Positions 25,234-35,832 are shown, counted from the first letter of the stretch. The stretch: DNA of 64,000 bases from Butyrivibrio hungatei (GCF_900101605.1 NZ_FMUR01000012.1:58847-122846); one strand, 5' to 3'. Numbers and translations are program-made. The notes: generated from the letters alone by a model not told the origin.

Positions 25234-26100
25234 TCAATTCTTTGCTGTCCAGCGTCCGCTTGCGCCGCAGGGAAGGACAAGTCCGTTTGATTTAACGGGA
25301 AGTCCGATCTCATTTGCTTCGATTGTTCCGGGATGGATGGGATCGAGTACGGTATGAAGCATATATGACAATACGGCGGGCTGTAGACCTGTTGTGTATG
25401 AATTTATAAGGAAGAAGAGAGGATTATCTGACAAAAGCTTGGATGTCAGTTCGATAAAAGGGAATACTGAGTCTTCAATTTTCCAGATTTCTCCTTTGGG
25501 TCCTCTTCCGTATGAGGGCGGATCCATTATTATTCCGTCGTACTTGTTTCCTCTTCGTATCTCGCGCTCTACAAATTTTACGCAGTCATCAACGAGATAT
25601 CTAATAGGGGCGTCCGAAAGCCCCGATGAAGCCGCATTTTCTTTTGCCCAGGCTACCATACCCTTGGCTGCGTCTACGTGTGTCACCTTAGCGCCTGCTT
25701 TTGCAGCGGAAACGGTGGCTCCGCCTGTGTAGGCAAAAAGATTCAGAACTTTGATCTCACGATTCGCTTCCTTTATTAATGAAGAGAACCAATCCCAGTT
25801 TGCAGCCTGCTCGGGAAACAGTCCCGTGTGCTTGAAACTGAAAGGCTTGAGGTTAAAAGTAAGTTCCTTATAATTAATAGTCCATTCTTCGGGGAGGTTT
25901 CTGAACTCCCATTCACCGCCGCCTTTGCTGCTGCGATGGTAATGGCCGTTCCATTTTTTCCATCCGAAATGTTTTTTATCCGTTTTCCATATTACCTGAG
26001 GATCGGGCCTTACCAGCATATAGTCGCCCCAACGCTCAAGTTTTTCGCCTGAAGAGGTATCTATGACCTCATAGTCTTTCCATCCGTTTGCAATCCACAT
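25234..26100 (-). CDS. SAM-dependent methyltransferase, RlmI/RlmK-like
   Basis: 288 residues from the ATG at 26100 (AAAGGA upstream on the minus strand); the in-frame ATG at 26139 has no ribosome binding site. The N-terminal ~90 residues form a substrate-recognition region. The methyltransferase domain starts with LNLFAYTGGATVSAAKAGA (SAM motif I), then THVDAAKGMVAWAKEN (motif II) and the catalytic-loop IIMDPPSYGRGPKG. This arrangement is typical of 23S rRNA cytosine-5 or guanine methyltransferases of the RlmI/RlmK type. No PUA domain is evident, so the exact target is open. It is convergent with the alarmone synthetase gene. Confidence 0.85.
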   Translation of the reverse strand: MWIANGWKDYEVIDTSSGEKLERWGDYMLVRPDPQVIWKTDKKHFGWKKWNGHYHRSSKGGGEWEFRNLPEEWTINYKELTFNLKPFSFKHTGLFPEQAANWDWFSSLIKEANREIKVLNLFAYTGGATVSAAKAGAKVTHVDAAKGMVAWAKENAASSGLSDAPIRYLVDDCVKFVEREIRRGNKYDGIIMDPPSYGRGPKGEIWKIEDSVFPFIELTSKLLSDNPLFFLINSYTTGLQPAVLSYMLHTVLDPIHPGTIEANEIGLPVKSNGLVLPCGASGRWTAKN

Positions 26101-26292
26101 ATTTTTTTCCTTTTGACTAAACTTTTCATAAGATATCAAGATTTACCTATGACACCTTCGTCCTATTATAATATAAAGAAGCTTTCGGATGGTGCAGAAT
26201 TTGTGAGTTGCGTATTAATGTTAAAAAACATCAAGAAAGACTGGCTAAAAACGCTGATTTTACGATAAAAGTCATTAATTTATAAAAAGTAG

Positions 26293-26321
26293 TTGCATAT
26301 ACTTTTAAAATGTCTTACAAT
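26293..26321 (+). promoter_or_regulatory. Promoter of the S10 operon
   Basis: TTGCAT (26293-26298), a 17-bp spacer and TACAAT (26316-26321). Initiation near 26328 gives a ~280-base leader before rpsJ. No other strong promoter is visible between here and the GGDEF gene. Confidence 0.8.
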
Positions 26322-26327
26322 CATATA

Positions 26328-26607
26328 CGCTGTGACATGATAGCTATGAAGCGTGAGGTTGCTGCTTTCATCCAGTTAAGCAGGTTTTCCGTGGAGCGAA
26401 TGTCTAGAGACCACTGATGTGGTCAAACAAACTGACGACAAGTCACTGTACAGACAATTAAGTCTGCCTACTAACCCAAGGCAGAAACGACGTGTAGGGA
26501 TTCTATGGCCTTAATTTGTGTTAAGACATAGGACACACACGGGAGAGTGTACAGTCACCGCTTGTCGTACTTGTATATAAAAGTGCGAAAAGGAGGCGAC
26601 TTTTTTT
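26328..26607 (+). ncRNA. Structured 5' leader of the S10 operon
   Basis: A ~280-base untranslated leader with several hairpins visible by eye: GACCAC/GTGGTC (26409-26424), TCTGCC/GGCAGA (26463-26485), a two-part stem CTATG..CTTAA/TTAAG..CATAG (26503-26531) and ACAC/GTGT (26537-26550). No stop-codon-free frame is seen. Ribosomal-protein operons are often controlled by one of their products binding such a leader (L4 for S10 operons in several bacteria). No classical Rfam family is recognised. The stretch 26101-26292 upstream holds nothing but AT-rich DNA. Confidence 0.6.
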
Positions 26608-26919
26608 ATGGCAAATCAGGTAATGAGAATTACACTTAAGGCTTACGATCATCAGCTTGTTGATGCATCAGCCAAGAAGATTATCGAGACAGTCAAGAAG
26701 AACGGATCTCAGGTTAGCGGACCGGTGCCTCTTCCTACTAAGAAGGAAGTTGTTACTATCTTAAGAGCGGTTCACAAATACAAAGATTCAAGAGAACAGT
26801 TCGAGCAGAGAACACACAAGAGACTTATCGATATCATCACACCTACATCTAAGACAGTTGAGGCTCTTCAGAGACTCGAGATGCCTGCAGGTGTAAATAT
26901 TAATATAAAGATGAAATGA
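26608..26919 (+). CDS. rpsJ: 30S ribosomal protein S10
   Basis: 103 residues, the normal length. The typical S10 sequence is clear: [19 protein letters not shown] at the N-terminus, [17 protein letters not shown] near residue 38 and the [22 protein letters not shown]-terminal part. It binds the 30S head, and as NusE also takes part in antitermination. First gene of the S10 operon, behind AAAAGGAGG. The str operon is not adjacent in this window. Confidence 0.98.
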   Translation: MANQVMRITLKAYDHQLVDASAKKIIETVKKNGSQVSGPVPLPTKKEVVTILRAVHKYKDSREQFEQRTHKRLIDIITPTSKTVEALQRLEMPAGVNINIKMK

Positions 26920-27090
26920 TATAAAATATATCATATTTATCGAATACAGAAACTATTCACACCTCTACTAGTATGATGCAAGGCGCATGATGCCGTGATA
27001 ACTGGAGAATTACCAAAAACGTTGCAGGTAATTAAACGACATTGCGATCGTAGTACGCATCCGCTGTAGATGTAATAAGGAGGTAGAAAC

Positions 27091-27774
27091 ATGAAGAAGG
27101 CTATTTTAGCTACTAAAGTCGGAATGACTCAGATCTTCAAAGAGGACGGATCACTTATTCCTGTAACAGTTCTTCAGGCAGGACCTTGTGTTGTAACACA
27201 GATCAAGACTGTTGAGAACGACGGATACAGTGCCGTACAGGTTGGCTTTGTTGATAAGAAGGAAAAGATTGTCAACAAGGACAAGAACGGAAATAAGACA
27301 ATTATTCATCGCCATGGAGCAACAAAGGCTGAGCAGGGACATTTCAAGAAGGCAGGAGTTTCTTGCAAGAGATATGTAAGAGAGTTCAAGCTTGAGAATG
27401 CTTCTGAGTATGCACTTGGTGCAGAGATCAAGGCTGACGTTTTCGCTGAAGGCGACAAGATTGACGCAACAGCTATTTCAAAGGGAAAAGGATTCCAGGG
27501 CGCTATTAAGAAGAATGGTCAGCACAGAGGACCTATGGCTCACGGTTCCAAGTTCCACCGTCATCAGGGTTCTAATGGTTCAAGTTCAGATCCCAGCCGC
27601 GTATTTAAAGGCAAGGGAATGCCCGGACACATGGGTAGTGTTAAGGTAACAGTTCAGAATCTCGAGGTTGTAAGAGTAGATGCAGACAAGAATCTTATTC
27701 TTGTAAAGGGCGCTATTCCCGGACCTAAGAAGGGACTTGTTACAATCAAGGAAACCGTTAAGGTTATCGGTTAA
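27091..27774 (+). CDS. rplC: 50S ribosomal protein L3
   Basis: 227 residues. It starts [16 protein letters not shown] as L3 proteins do, with the long central extension [21 protein letters not shown] that reaches towards the peptidyl-transferase centre, and [19 protein letters not shown] near residue 175. The 171-bp gap after rpsJ is longer than usual within S10 operons and has no frame in it. AAGGAGG sits upstream of the start. Confidence 0.98.
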   Translation: MKKAILATKVGMTQIFKEDGSLIPVTVLQAGPCVVTQIKTVENDGYSAVQVGFVDKKEKIVNKDKNGNKTIIHRHGATKAEQGHFKKAGVSCKRYVREFKLENASEYALGAEIKADVFAEGDKIDATAISKGKGFQGAIKKNGQHRGPMAHGSKFHRHQGSNGSSSDPSRVFKGKGMPGHMGSVKVTVQNLEVVRVDADKNLILVKGAIPGPKKGLVTIKETVKVIG

Positions 27775-27800
27775 TAGAACGCGAAAGGAGGACCAAACAG

Positions 27801-28424
27801 ATGGCAAACGTATCTGTTTATAATATGGAAGGCAAAGAAGTTGGTAAGCTTGATTTAAGCGATGCTATCTTCGGTGTTGAAATAAACGAACATCTCGTAC
27901 ACATGGCAGTTCTTCAGCAGCTTGCTGACAAACGCCAGGGTACACAGAAAGCTAAGACACGTTCTGAAGTTTCAGGAGGCGGAAGAAAGCCTTGGAGACA
28001 GAAGGGAACAGGTCATGCAAGACAGGGTTCTATCAGAGCTCCTCAGTGGAAGGGTGGCGGAGTTGTATTTGCTCCCGTTCCGAGAGATTATTCTTTCAAG
28101 ATGAACAAGAAAGAGAAGAGAGCTGCTCTTAAGTCTGCACTTACAGACAAGGCTCAGAGCAACAACCTTATCGTTGTTGACGAGCTCAAGTTTGATGAGA
28201 TCAAGACTAAGAAGTTTGCTGAGGTTATGAACAACCTCAAGGCTACACGTAAGGCTCTTGTTGTTCTTGCAGACAATGATAAGAACGTTGTTCTTTCAGC
28301 AAGAAATCTTGCAGAAGCAAGCACAACACTTACAAACACACTTAACGTGTATGATATCGTAAACGCTAAGACACTCGTTCTTACTAAGGACGCAGTTACA
28401 AAGATAGAGGAGGTGTATTGCTAA
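27801..28424 (+). CDS. rplD: 50S ribosomal protein L4
   Basis: 207 residues. The globular N-terminus ([11 protein letters not shown]) and the exit-tunnel loop [20 protein letters not shown] at residues 54-73 are standard L4. In several bacteria L4 represses its own operon through the leader. The stop codon shares a base with the rplW start (TAATG). Confidence 0.98.
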   Translation: MANVSVYNMEGKEVGKLDLSDAIFGVEINEHLVHMAVLQQLADKRQGTQKAKTRSEVSGGGRKPWRQKGTGHARQGSIRAPQWKGGGVVFAPVPRDYSFKMNKKEKRAALKSALTDKAQSNNLIVVDELKFDEIKTKKFAEVMNNLKATRKALVVLADNDKNVVLSARNLAEASTTLTNTLNVYDIVNAKTLVLTKDAVTKIEEVYC

Positions 28425-28723
28425 TGGCAGCATTACAGTATTATGACGTAATCCTTAAGCCTGTTCTTACAGAGAAGAGCATGGCCGGCATGGGCGAGAA
28501 AAAGTACACTTTCCTTGTTAATCCTGAAGCTAACAAGACACAGATCAAGGAAGCTGTAGAGAAAATGTTTGAAGGAGCTAAGGTTGCTAAGGTTAACACT
28601 CTTAATGCCAACGGCAGAAAGAAGAGACGTGGAATGACAATCGGTTTCACAGCTAAGACTAAGAAAGCAATCGTTCAGCTTACTGAAGACAGCAAAGATA
28701 TTGAGATTTTCCAGGGACTTTAA
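28424..28723 (+). CDS. rplW: 50S ribosomal protein L23
   Basis: 99 residues from ATG 28424, one base overlapping the rplD stop, with GAGGAGG inside rplD as ribosome binding site. It has the usual [14 protein letters not shown] start and [13 protein letters not shown] loop. L23 forms the docking site for trigger factor and SRP at the exit tunnel. A 142-bp gap follows before rplB. Confidence 0.97.
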   Translation: MAALQYYDVILKPVLTEKSMAGMGEKKYTFLVNPEANKTQIKEAVEKMFEGAKVAKVNTLNANGRKKRRGMTIGFTAKTKKAIVQLTEDSKDIEIFQGL

Positions 28724-28865
28724 GCAGAACACTTAGCTAGGTGGTTTCGAACTTAGCGAAGTCTGCATTACCACTAAAGACTATACGTGCGAATCCAATA
28801 AAAAGTCCGGGATTCAGATGTTTTTTAACATCAGTCACGTGATAAACAAAAAAGGAGAAATAATC

Positions 28866-29708
28866 ATGGGAATTAAGAAGTACGGCCCATATACCCCATC
28901 CAGAAGAAACATGACCGGATCTGATTTCTCAGAGATCACAAAGAAGACTCCCGAGAAGTCACTCGTTGTTTCTAAGAACAGCAAGGCTGGTCGTAACAAC
29001 CAGGGTAAGATCACTGTAAGACATCGTGGATGCGGCGGCAGAGTTAAGTACAGAATCGTAGATTTCAGAAGAAATAAGGACGATATGCCTGCAAAGGTTA
29101 TCGGAATTGAGTATGATCCTAACAGATCAGCAAATATCGCACTTATCCAGTACGAGGATGGCACAAAGGCTTATATCCTTGCACCTAACGGATTGACAGA
29201 CGGTATGACAGTTATGAACGGAGCTAACGCTGAGATTCGTGTTGGTAACTGCCTCCCTCTTTCAGCTATTCCTGTCGGTGAAAACGTACACAACATTGAG
29301 CTTTATCCCGGAAAGGGCGGCCAGATGGTTCGTTCAGCCGGAAACGCTGCACAGCTCATGGCTAAGGAAGGTAAGTATGCAACACTTCGTCTTCCTTCAG
29401 GCGAAATGAGAATGGTTCCTATCGAGTGCAGAGCTACAATCGGTGTTGTAGGAAATGGCGATCACAACCTTATTAACTATGGTAAAGCCGGAAGAATCCG
29501 TCACATGGGTATCCGCCCTACAGTTCGTGGTTCTGTTATGAACCCCAACGACCATCCTCATGGTGGTGGTGAAGGTAGAGCACCTATTGGACGTTCAGGC
29601 CCTTGCACACCTTGGGGCAAGCCCGCTCTTGGTTATAAGACACGTAAAGCTAAGAAGGCTTCTAACAAGCTGATCGTAAGAAGAAGAAACGGTAAGGCCA
29701 TCAAATAA
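28866..29708 (+). CDS. rplB: 50S ribosomal protein L2
   Basis: 280 residues from ATG 28866 (AAAAGGAG upstream; an in-frame TTG at 28818 is rejected). L2 sits near the peptidyl-transferase centre and the subunit interface. The C-terminal block [15 protein letters not shown], with the conserved His, is present, as is [18 protein letters not shown] near residue 50. Confidence 0.98.
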   Translation: MGIKKYGPYTPSRRNMTGSDFSEITKKTPEKSLVVSKNSKAGRNNQGKITVRHRGCGGRVKYRIVDFRRNKDDMPAKVIGIEYDPNRSANIALIQYEDGTKAYILAPNGLTDGMTVMNGANAEIRVGNCLPLSAIPVGENVHNIELYPGKGGQMVRSAGNAAQLMAKEGKYATLRLPSGEMRMVPIECRATIGVVGNGDHNLINYGKAGRIRHMGIRPTVRGSVMNPNDHPHGGGEGRAPIGRSGPCTPWGKPALGYKTRKAKKASNKLIVRRRNGKAIK

Positions 29709-29719
29709 GGAGGAATAAA

Positions 29720-30010
29720 ATGTCTAGATCACTTAAAAAGGGACCTTTTGCAGACGCAAGCCTGCTCAAGAAGATAGATGCTATGAACGCTGAGGGCCAG
29801 AAGCAGATAGTTAAGACTTGGTCACGTCGTTCTACAATTTTCCCGTCTTTTGTTGGACACACAATCGCTGTTCATGACGGAAGAAAGCATATTCCTGTAT
29901 ATGTTACTGAAGATATGGTTGGACACAAGCTTGGTGAGTTTGTTCCCACAAGAACATTCAGAGGACATGCTGGAAGTTCTCCCGTTGAGAGAAAGAGCAG
30001 CGTTCACTAA
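29720..30010 (+). CDS. rpsS: 30S ribosomal protein S19
   Basis: 96 residues, 11 bp after rplB. The sequence starts [19 protein letters not shown] and has the conserved [20 protein letters not shown] and [13 protein letters not shown] blocks. It binds 16S rRNA in the 30S head together with S13. Confidence 0.98.
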   Translation: MSRSLKKGPFADASLLKKIDAMNAEGQKQIVKTWSRRSTIFPSFVGHTIAVHDGRKHIPVYVTEDMVGHKLGEFVPTRTFRGHAGSSPVERKSSVH

Positions 30011-30038
30011 GTAGTGCCAATGAAAGGAGGTCAAATCC

Positions 30039-30434
30039 ATGGAAATGGAAATCAAGCATAGATCTAAAATTAAAAGAGAAAGAAATCGTGACAATAAAGA
30101 AACAAGACCTTTTGCAAAGTTATCTTACGCAAGAATACCTGTTCAGAAGGCATGCTTTGTCATGGATGCTATCAGAGGTAAGGATGTTGAGTCAGCACTC
30201 GCAATCCTTCAGTATAATCCCAGATATGCTTCAAGCGTAATCTACAAGCTCCTTAGCAGCGCAGTAGCAAACGCTGAGAACAACAAGGGAATGAACAGAG
30301 CAAATCTTTTCGTTGCTGAATGTACTGCAAGCAATGGCCCTATCATGAAGAGAATTCAGCCTAGAGCACAGGGCAGAGCATACAGAATCAACAAGAGAAT
30401 GAGTCATCTGACTGTTATTTTGGACGAGAGATAA
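30039..30434 (+). CDS. rplV: 50S ribosomal protein L22
   Basis: 131 residues starting at ATG 30039, eight bases after AAAGGAGG; a second ATG lies two codons on. The family blocks AKLSYARIPVQKACFVMDAI and SAVANAENN are present, with the exit-tunnel hairpin KRIQPRAQGRAYRINKRMSH near the C-terminus. Slightly longer at the N-terminus than E. coli L22. Confidence 0.97.
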   Translation: MEMEIKHRSKIKRERNRDNKETRPFAKLSYARIPVQKACFVMDAIRGKDVESALAILQYNPRYASSVIYKLLSSAVANAENNKGMNRANLFVAECTASNGPIMKRIQPRAQGRAYRINKRMSHLTVILDER

Positions 30435-30453
30435 TTGAAAGGAGAAGCGAAGA

Positions 30454-31125
30454 ATGGGACAGAAAGTTAATCCTCATGGACTCAGAGTCGGTGTTATCGC
30501 TGATTGGGATTCCAAGTGGTACGCTGAATCTGGCGATTTCGCCAATAATCTTGTAGAAGATTACAATATCAGAAAATTTCTGAAGAAGAAGTTATATGCA
30601 GCTGGTGTTTCTAAGATCGAGATCGAGAGAGCATCAGATAGAGTAAAAGTTATCGTTTACACAGCTAAGCCCGGTGTTGTTATCGGTAAGGGTGGTGCTG
30701 AGATCGAGGTAACTAAGAAGGAACTTTCAAAGCTTACAGATAAGAAGGTTCTTGTTGATATCAAAGAGATCAAGAAGCCCGATAAGGATGCACAGCTTGT
30801 TGCAGAGAACATTGCTCAGCAGCTTGAGAACCGTGTATCATTCAGAAGAGCTATGAAGTCTTGCATGAGCAGAACAATGAAGACAGATGCTCTTGGTATC
30901 AAGGCTTGCTGCTCAGGCCGTCTTGGTGGAGCAGATATCGCTCGTTCAGAGTTCTACAGCGAGGGAACTATTCCTCTTCAGACACTCAGAGCAGATATTG
31001 ATTATGGATTTGCAGAAGCAGATACAACCTACGGTAAGGTTGGTGTTAAGGTATGGATCTACAAGGGTGAAGTACTTCCGACCAAAGCAGGTGAGAATTC
31101 AGATAAGGAAGGGAGCGATAAATAA
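30454..31125 (+). CDS. rpsC: 30S ribosomal protein S3
   Basis: 223 residues. [15 protein letters not shown] start, KH domain with [11 protein letters not shown] near residue 75, and the C-terminal domain [13 protein letters not shown]3 lines the mRNA entry channel. Its stop codon shares one base with the start of rplP. Confidence 0.98.
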   Translation: MGQKVNPHGLRVGVIADWDSKWYAESGDFANNLVEDYNIRKFLKKKLYAAGVSKIEIERASDRVKVIVYTAKPGVVIGKGGAEIEVTKKELSKLTDKKVLVDIKEIKKPDKDAQLVAENIAQQLENRVSFRRAMKSCMSRTMKTDALGIKACCSGRLGGADIARSEFYSEGTIPLQTLRADIDYGFAEADTTYGKVGVKVWIYKGEVLPTKAGENSDKEGSDK

Positions 31126-31562
31126 TGTTAATGCCGAAGAGAGTTAAGCACCGCAAGCAGTTCCGCGGTTCAATGGCTCATAAAATTACTCGTGGTACAA
31201 AGATCACTTACGGTGAATTTGGAATTGTTGCGCTTGAGCCTTGCTGGATCAATTCAAACCAGATTGAGGCAGCCCGTGTTGCTATGACACGTTTCATCAA
31301 GCGTGGTGGTCAGGTTTGGATCAAGATTTTCCCTGACAAGCCTATCACATTAAAGCCTCTCGGAACTCGTATGGGATCCGGTAAGGGTGCTGTTGATAGA
31401 TGGGTAGCTGTTGTTAAGCCGGGTCGTGTAATGTTCGAAATCGGTGGAGTTGCCGAGGCCGACGCAAGAGAAGCTCTTCGTCTTGCAACACACAAGCTTC
31501 CTTGCAAGTGCAAGATCGTTTCAAAGGCTGATTTGGAAGGCGGTGTATCTAATGAAAACTAA
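31125..31562 (+). CDS. rplP: 50S ribosomal protein L16
   Basis: 145 residues starting [15 protein letters not shown], the canonical N-terminus. Conserved [20 protein letters not shown] and [15 protein letters not shown] blocks are present. L16 contacts the A-site tRNA. It overlaps rpsC by one base and rpmC by 11. Confidence 0.98.
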   Translation: MLMPKRVKHRKQFRGSMAHKITRGTKITYGEFGIVALEPCWINSNQIEAARVAMTRFIKRGGQVWIKIFPDKPITLKPLGTRMGSGKGAVDRWVAVVKPGRVMFEIGGVAEADAREALRLATHKLPCKCKIVSKADLEGGVSNEN

Positions 31563-31761
31563 TAAGTATGTAGACGAGCTGAAAGCTAAGACTGCTGATG
31601 AACTTCAGACTGAGCTTGTATCAGCTAAAAAGGAACTTTTCAATTTAAAATTCCAGAACGCTACAAACCAGCTGGATAATACAGCAAGAATTAAAGAAGT
31701 AAGAAGAAATATTGCAAGAATCCAGACTGTAATCACACAGAATGCTAAGGCTGCTAACTAA
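31552..31761 (+). CDS. rpmC: 50S ribosomal protein L29
   Basis: 69 residues from ATG 31552, inside the last 11 bp of rplP, with GGAAGGCGGTG as ribosome binding site. Two-helix L29 fold: [20 protein letters not shown] and [16 protein letters not shown]. It sits by the tunnel exit next to L23. Confidence 0.96.
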   Translation: MKTNKYVDELKAKTADELQTELVSAKKELFNLKFQNATNQLDNTARIKEVRRNIARIQTVITQNAKAAN

Positions 31762-31794
31762 GCCTTTTGCTTGGTTTAAAAAGGAGAAATGATC

Positions 31795-32049
31795 GTGGAA
31801 AGAAATTTAAGAAAAACGCGTGTTGGAAAAGTAACAAGCGATAAGATGGACAAGACCATCACAGTTTCCATTGAGGACCATGTGAAGCATCCTCTTTACA
31901 AGAAGATCGTAAAGAGAACATATAAGCTTAAGGCTCATGACGAGAATAATGAGTGCCGTATTGGTGACACAGTTAAAGTCATGGAGACAAAGCCTATCTC
32001 CAAGGATAAGAGATGGAGACTTGTATCCATTATTGAACGTGCAAAGTAA
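31795..32049 (+). CDS. rpsQ: 30S ribosomal protein S17
   Basis: 84 residues with a GTG start at 31795; the in-frame ATG at 31789 is too close to the AAAGGAG ribosome binding site. Conserved [19 protein letters not shown] at the N-terminus and [20 protein letters not shown] near residue 58. It binds the 5' domain of 16S rRNA. Confidence 0.96.
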   Translation: MERNLRKTRVGKVTSDKMDKTITVSIEDHVKHPLYKKIVKRTYKLKAHDENNECRIGDTVKVMETKPISKDKRWRLVSIIERAK

Positions 32050-32070
32050 TACAAAAAAAGGAGAAATATC

Positions 32071-32439
32071 ATGATTCAGCAGGAAAGTAGACTTAGAGTC
32101 GCTGATAACACTGGTGCAAAAGAACTTCTTACAATCCGTGTTATGGGTGGATCTACAAGAAGATATGCGAGAATCGGCGACACAATCGTTGCATCTGTAA
32201 AAGAAGCAACACCCGGTGGAGTTGTAAAGAAGGGTGATGTTGTTAAGGCTGTTGTCGTTCGTACTGTAAAAGAGACACGTCGTAAGGACGGTTCCTACAT
32301 CAGATTTGATGAAAACGCTGCTGTTGTTATCAATGAAGATGGTACGCCTAAGGGAACACGTATTTTTGGACCCGTAGCAAGAGAACTTCGTGAGAAGAAA
32401 TTCATGAAGATCCTTTCTCTCGCTCCGGAAGTATTATAA
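32071..32439 (+). CDS. rplN: 50S ribosomal protein L14
   Basis: 122 residues, the normal length. [19 protein letters not shown] start, then the conserved [20 protein letters not shown] and [20 protein letters not shown] blocks. It forms intersubunit bridges and binds silencing factor RsfS. Confidence 0.98.
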   Translation: MIQQESRLRVADNTGAKELLTIRVMGGSTRRYARIGDTIVASVKEATPGGVVKKGDVVKAVVVRTVKETRRKDGSYIRFDENAAVVINEDGTPKGTRIFGPVARELREKKFMKILSLAPEVL

Positions 32440-32451
32440 GGAGGCGCCCAG

Positions 32452-32781
32452 ATGTCAACAAGTAAGATTAAGAAGGGCGATATGGTTAAGGTTATCGCCG
32501 GAAGAGAAATCGACAAGGAAGGAAAAGTCCTTTCTGTTGATACAAAGAACGGAAAGGTTGTTGTAGAGGGTCTTAACAAGGTAACTAAGCACGAGAAGCC
32601 TTCTGCAAAGAACCCCAATGGCGGAATTGTAGAGAGCGAAGCAGCTCTTGATATCTCCAACGTTATGTATCTTCACAAAGGAAAGCCTACCAGAATCGGA
32701 TTCAAGGTTGAGAAGGACGAGAATGGTAAGGTTGTAAAGAAGAACCGCATCGCAAAAAAGACCGGTGAGGTTATCGACTAA
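32452..32781 (+). CDS. rplX: 50S ribosomal protein L24
   Basis: 109 residues with the N-terminal KOW motif KIKKGDMVKVIAGREIDKEG and the GLNKVTKHEKPS loop. L24 starts assembly of the 50S subunit by binding the 5' end of 23S rRNA. It sits 12 bp after rplN. Confidence 0.97.
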   Translation: MSTSKIKKGDMVKVIAGREIDKEGKVLSVDTKNGKVVVEGLNKVTKHEKPSAKNPNGGIVESEAALDISNVMYLHKGKPTRIGFKVEKDENGKVVKKNRIAKKTGEVID

Positions 32782-32803
32782 TTAAGGAAGGAGGTATTTA
32801 ACG

Positions 32804-33343
32804 TTGAGTAGATATAAGGATTTATATAAGAACGAGATCGTTGATGCTATGACAAAGAAGTTCGGTTACAAGAACGTAATGCAGGTGCCTAAGCTCGACA
32901 AGATCGTTATCAATATGGCAGTTGGTGAAGCAAAGGAAAATGCTAAGCTTCTCGAGAACGCTGCAAATGATATGGCTATTATTTCCGGTCAGAAGCCTGT
33001 TTACACAAAGGCTAAGAAGTCAATCGCTAACTTCAAATTGAGAGAGGGTATGCCTATCGGATGTAAGGTTACACTTCGTGGCGACAAGATGTACGATTTC
33101 CTTGATCGTCTTGTAAACCTCGCACTTCCTCGTGTTCGTGACTTTAGAGGAATCAACCCTAACTCATTCGACGGAAGAGGAAACTATGCACTTGGAATCA
33201 AGGAGCAGCTTATCTTCCCTGAGATCGAGTATGATAAGATTGACAAGACAAGAGGTATGGATATCATTTTCACAACAACAGCTAAGACAGATGAAGAGGC
33301 TCGTGAGCTTCTCACACTGTTCAATATGCCTTTTGCAAAGTAA
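32804..33343 (+). CDS. rplE: 50S ribosomal protein L5
   Basis: 179 residues with a TTG start at 32804 behind GGAGG. Conserved [35 protein letters not shown] and [20 protein letters not shown] blocks. It binds 5S rRNA and the P-site tRNA. The non-ATG start is unusual in this cluster but well supported by the alignment of the N-terminus. Confidence 0.97.
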   Translation: MSRYKDLYKNEIVDAMTKKFGYKNVMQVPKLDKIVINMAVGEAKENAKLLENAANDMAIISGQKPVYTKAKKSIANFKLREGMPIGCKVTLRGDKMYDFLDRLVNLALPRVRDFRGINPNSFDGRGNYALGIKEQLIFPEIEYDKIDKTRGMDIIFTTTAKTDEEARELLTLFNMPFAK

Positions 33344-33364
33344 TAATAGGAGGGAAATGCACAC

Positions 33365-33550
33365 ATGGCTAAATTATCCATGAAGTTGAAACAGCAGATG
33401 AAGCCCAAGTTCTCTACACGTGAGTACAATCGTTGTAAGATCTGTGGTCGTCCTCATGCTTATCTTAGAAAGTACGGAATCTGCAGAATTTGCTTCCGTG
33501 AGCTTGCATACAAGGGCGAAATTCCGGGAGTACGTAAAGCATCTTGGTAA
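33365..33550 (+). CDS. rpsZ: 30S ribosomal protein S14, zinc-binding type
   Basis: 61 residues, the short zinc-ribbon (type Z) form, with CKIC at about residues 24-27 and CRIC near 40-43 as the four zinc-binding cysteines. It ends GVRKASW as in other type Z S14 proteins. A hairpin-rich 193-bp gap follows before rpsH. Confidence 0.97.
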   Translation: MAKLSMKLKQQMKPKFSTREYNRCKICGRPHAYLRKYGICRICFRELAYKGEIPGVRKASW

Positions 33551-33559
33551 TTCTGTAGA

Positions 33560-33611
33560 ATTCCCCCTTTCGGGGGAATATGTAACATAAGCGGTTCAGG
33601 ATGGGAACCGC
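33560..33611 (+). other. Pair of hairpins between S14 and S8 genes
   Basis: AATTCCCCC/GGGGGAAT (33560-33579) and GCGGTTC/GAACCGC (33591-33611) stand side by side within the 193-bp gap. No T-tract follows, so they are not terminators. They may mark an S8-type regulatory target or an RNA processing site; that is inference. Confidence 0.45.
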
Positions 33612-33743
33612 GTATTTACAAAGTTATTATTCTTCGTATAATTATAAAAAGAGAAACACATAAGCGCGCATTGCGGCTTCGTGTCTCTGCTCAATTCGGG
33701 GAGTAGTAAGGCGAAGCAAAAATAATTAAGGAGGCAATTTAAA

Positions 33744-34145
33744 ATGGCAATGAACGATCCTATTGCAGATATGCTTACAAGAATTCGTAACGCAAACGCT
33801 GCAAAGCATGACACAGTTGACGTTCCTTCTTCAAAGATGAAGCTTGCAATTGCAAACATTCTTCTTGACGAAGGTTATATTAAGAAGCTTGATGTTGTTG
33901 AGGACGGAGCTTTTAAGAATCTTCACATCACTCTTAAGTATGGCGCTGATAGAAATGACAAGGTAATCACAGGTCTTAAGAGAATTTCTAAGCCCGGTCT
34001 TCGTGTATACGCAGGCAAGGACGAGCTTCCCAGAGTATTGGGCGGACTTGGTATCGCAATCATTTCAACAAACCAGGGAGTTGTAACTGACAAAAAGGCA
34101 AGAGAGCTGCAGGTTGGTGGCGAAGTTCTTGCATTCATTTGGTAA
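33744..34145 (+). CDS. rpsH: 30S ribosomal protein S8
   Basis: 133 residues. [20 protein letters not shown] start and C-terminal [20 protein letters not shown], then [10 protein letters not shown]8 binds the central domain of 16S rRNA and represses the spc operon in E. coli; a similar role here is possible. Confidence 0.98.
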   Translation: MAMNDPIADMLTRIRNANAAKHDTVDVPSSKMKLAIANILLDEGYIKKLDVVEDGAFKNLHITLKYGADRNDKVITGLKRISKPGLRVYAGKDELPRVLGGLGIAIISTNQGVVTDKKARELQVGGEVLAFIW

Positions 34146-34160
34146 ATTGGAGGTACGGGC

Positions 34161-34700
34161 ATGTCACGAATTGGAAAAATGCCAATCGCAGTTCCTGCTG
34201 GAGTAACAGTAGAAGTTGCAGAAAATAATAAGGTGACTGTAAAGGGACCTAAGGGTACCCTTACAAGAGTTTTCCCTGCTGAGATTTCTTTCTCACAGGC
34301 AGATGGTCAGATCGAAGTTAAGAGACCTGACGATCAGAAGAAGACAAGAGCATTACACGGTCTTTCAAGAAGTCTTCTTAACAACATGGTAGTTGGTGTT
34401 ACAGATGGTTTCGAGAAGAAGCTCGAGGTTAACGGTGTAGGTTACAGAGCTGCTAAGAATGGCAAGACACTCTCTCTTACACTTGGTTATTCTCACCCCG
34501 TAGAACTTGCTGATCCTGAAGGAGTAGAGACAGTAGTTGAGGGACAGATAATCACTGTTAAGGGAATCGACAAAGAGGCTGTTGGCCAGCACGCTGCAAT
34601 CATCAGAGAGAAGAGAGCTCCTGAACCTTATAAGGGCAAGGGAATCAAGTATGTTGATGAAGTTATCAAGCGTAAGGTTGGTAAGACAGGTAAGAAGTAA
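34161..34700 (+). CDS. rplF: 50S ribosomal protein L6
   Basis: 179 residues, two L6 repeats. [15 protein letters not shown] start, [18 protein letters not shown] in the middle and [19 protein letters not shown] near the C-terminus. It lies near the factor-binding site of the 50S subunit. Confidence 0.98.
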   Translation: MSRIGKMPIAVPAGVTVEVAENNKVTVKGPKGTLTRVFPAEISFSQADGQIEVKRPDDQKKTRALHGLSRSLLNNMVVGVTDGFEKKLEVNGVGYRAAKNGKTLSLTLGYSHPVELADPEGVETVVEGQIITVKGIDKEAVGQHAAIIREKRAPEPYKGKGIKYVDEVIKRKVGKTGKK

Positions 34701-34720
34701 TAAGATAAGGAGAGTGCAAA

Positions 34721-35089
34721 ATGGTTAGTAAAGAATCAAGACAGAAAATTCGTGCTAAGAAGCATATGAAGATTCGTAATCGTTTCAGCGGTACAGCTGA
34801 GAGACCACGTTTAGCAGTATTTAGAAGCAATAGTCATGTATATGCACAGGTTATTGATGATGTAGCCGGCAAGACAATTGTATCTGCTTCTACTCTTGAA
34901 AAAGATATCAAGGCAGAACTCAAGAATACAGACGATATTGAAGCTGCTACAAAAGTTGGTGATGTTGTAGCAAAGAGAGCATTGGAAAAGGGCATTAAGG
35001 CTGTTGTATTTGACAGAGGTGGTTATATCTACCACGGAAAAGTTAAAGCTCTTGCTGATGCTGCCAGAGAAGCTGGCCTTGAATTCTAA
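34721..35089 (+). CDS. rplR: 50S ribosomal protein L18
   Basis: 122 residues. [20 protein letters not shown] and [20 protein letters not shown] are the family blocks. With L5 it binds 5S rRNA in the central protuberance. Confidence 0.98.
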   Translation: MVSKESRQKIRAKKHMKIRNRFSGTAERPRLAVFRSNSHVYAQVIDDVAGKTIVSASTLEKDIKAELKNTDDIEAATKVGDVVAKRALEKGIKAVVFDRGGYIYHGKVKALADAAREAGLEF

Positions 35090-35106
35090 GAAGGGAGAAA
35101 ACACAA

Positions 35107-35616
35107 ATGAAGCGTACAATAGTTGATGCAAGTCAGCTCGAATTGACAGATAAAGTTGTTACCATCAAGCGTGTTACTAAGGTTGTTAAGGGTGGACGTA
35201 ACATGAAGTTCACTGCACTTGTAGTAGTTGGTGATAAGAACGGACACGTTGGTGTAGGTCTGGGTAAGTCTACTGAAATCCCGGATGCTATCCGTAAGGG
35301 TAAGGAAGATGCTACTAAGAACCTCATTACTGTTCCTCTTGATGAGAACAACAGTATTACACATGATTTCGTAGGTAAGTTCGGCTCTGCTGAAGTTTTA
35401 CTTAAGAGATCTCCTGAAGGTACAGGTATCATCGCCGGAGGTCCTGCTCGTTTGGTATGTGAATATGCAGGAATCAGAAATATCAGAACAAAGTCACTTG
35501 GTTCAAACAACAAGCAGAACGTTGTTTATGCAACAATCAGCGGTCTTGCTCAGTTGAAGACACCTGAAGAAGTTGCTGCTAAGCGCGGTAAGTCCGTTGC
35601 TGAAGTAACAGCTTAA
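35107..35616 (+). CDS. rpsE: 30S ribosomal protein S5
   Basis: 169 residues. [40 protein letters not shown] and [17 protein letters not shown] are typical S5 blocks. It works in mRNA unwinding and decoding fidelity. The spectinomycin-site loop (KVVKGGR) looks wild type. Confidence 0.98.
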   Translation: MKRTIVDASQLELTDKVVTIKRVTKVVKGGRNMKFTALVVVGDKNGHVGVGLGKSTEIPDAIRKGKEDATKNLITVPLDENNSITHDFVGKFGSAEVLLKRSPEGTGIIAGGPARLVCEYAGIRNIRTKSLGSNNKQNVVYATISGLAQLKTPEEVAAKRGKSVAEVTA

Positions 35617-35643
35617 GGTTTAGTAAATAAGGAGTATAAATCA

Positions 35644-35832
35644 ATGGCAAACGAGAAAAAGCTTAAGATCACATTGGTTAAGTCCACTATCGGTGCTATT
35701 CCTAAGCAGGTGGCAACAGTAAAATCAATGGGATTTAAGAAACTTAACAGCTCTGTTGAACTTCCTGATAATTCCGCAACAAGAGGACAGATTCAGCAGA
35801 TCAGACACCTTGTAAAGGTAGAAGAGATCTAA
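35644..35832 (+). CDS. rpmD: 50S ribosomal protein L30
   Basis: 62 residues, normal length. KITLVKSTIGAIPKQVATVK and QIRHLVKVEEI match L30. A 117-bp gap without a reading frame follows before rplO. Confidence 0.96.
   Translation: MANEKKLKITLVKSTIGAIPKQVATVKSMGFKKLNSSVELPDNSATRGQIQQIRHLVKVEEI

Noticed and set aside
26101..26292. Possible small gene between the methyltransferase and S10 promoter
   Set aside because: No frame with a ribosome binding site on either strand; AT-rich spacer only.
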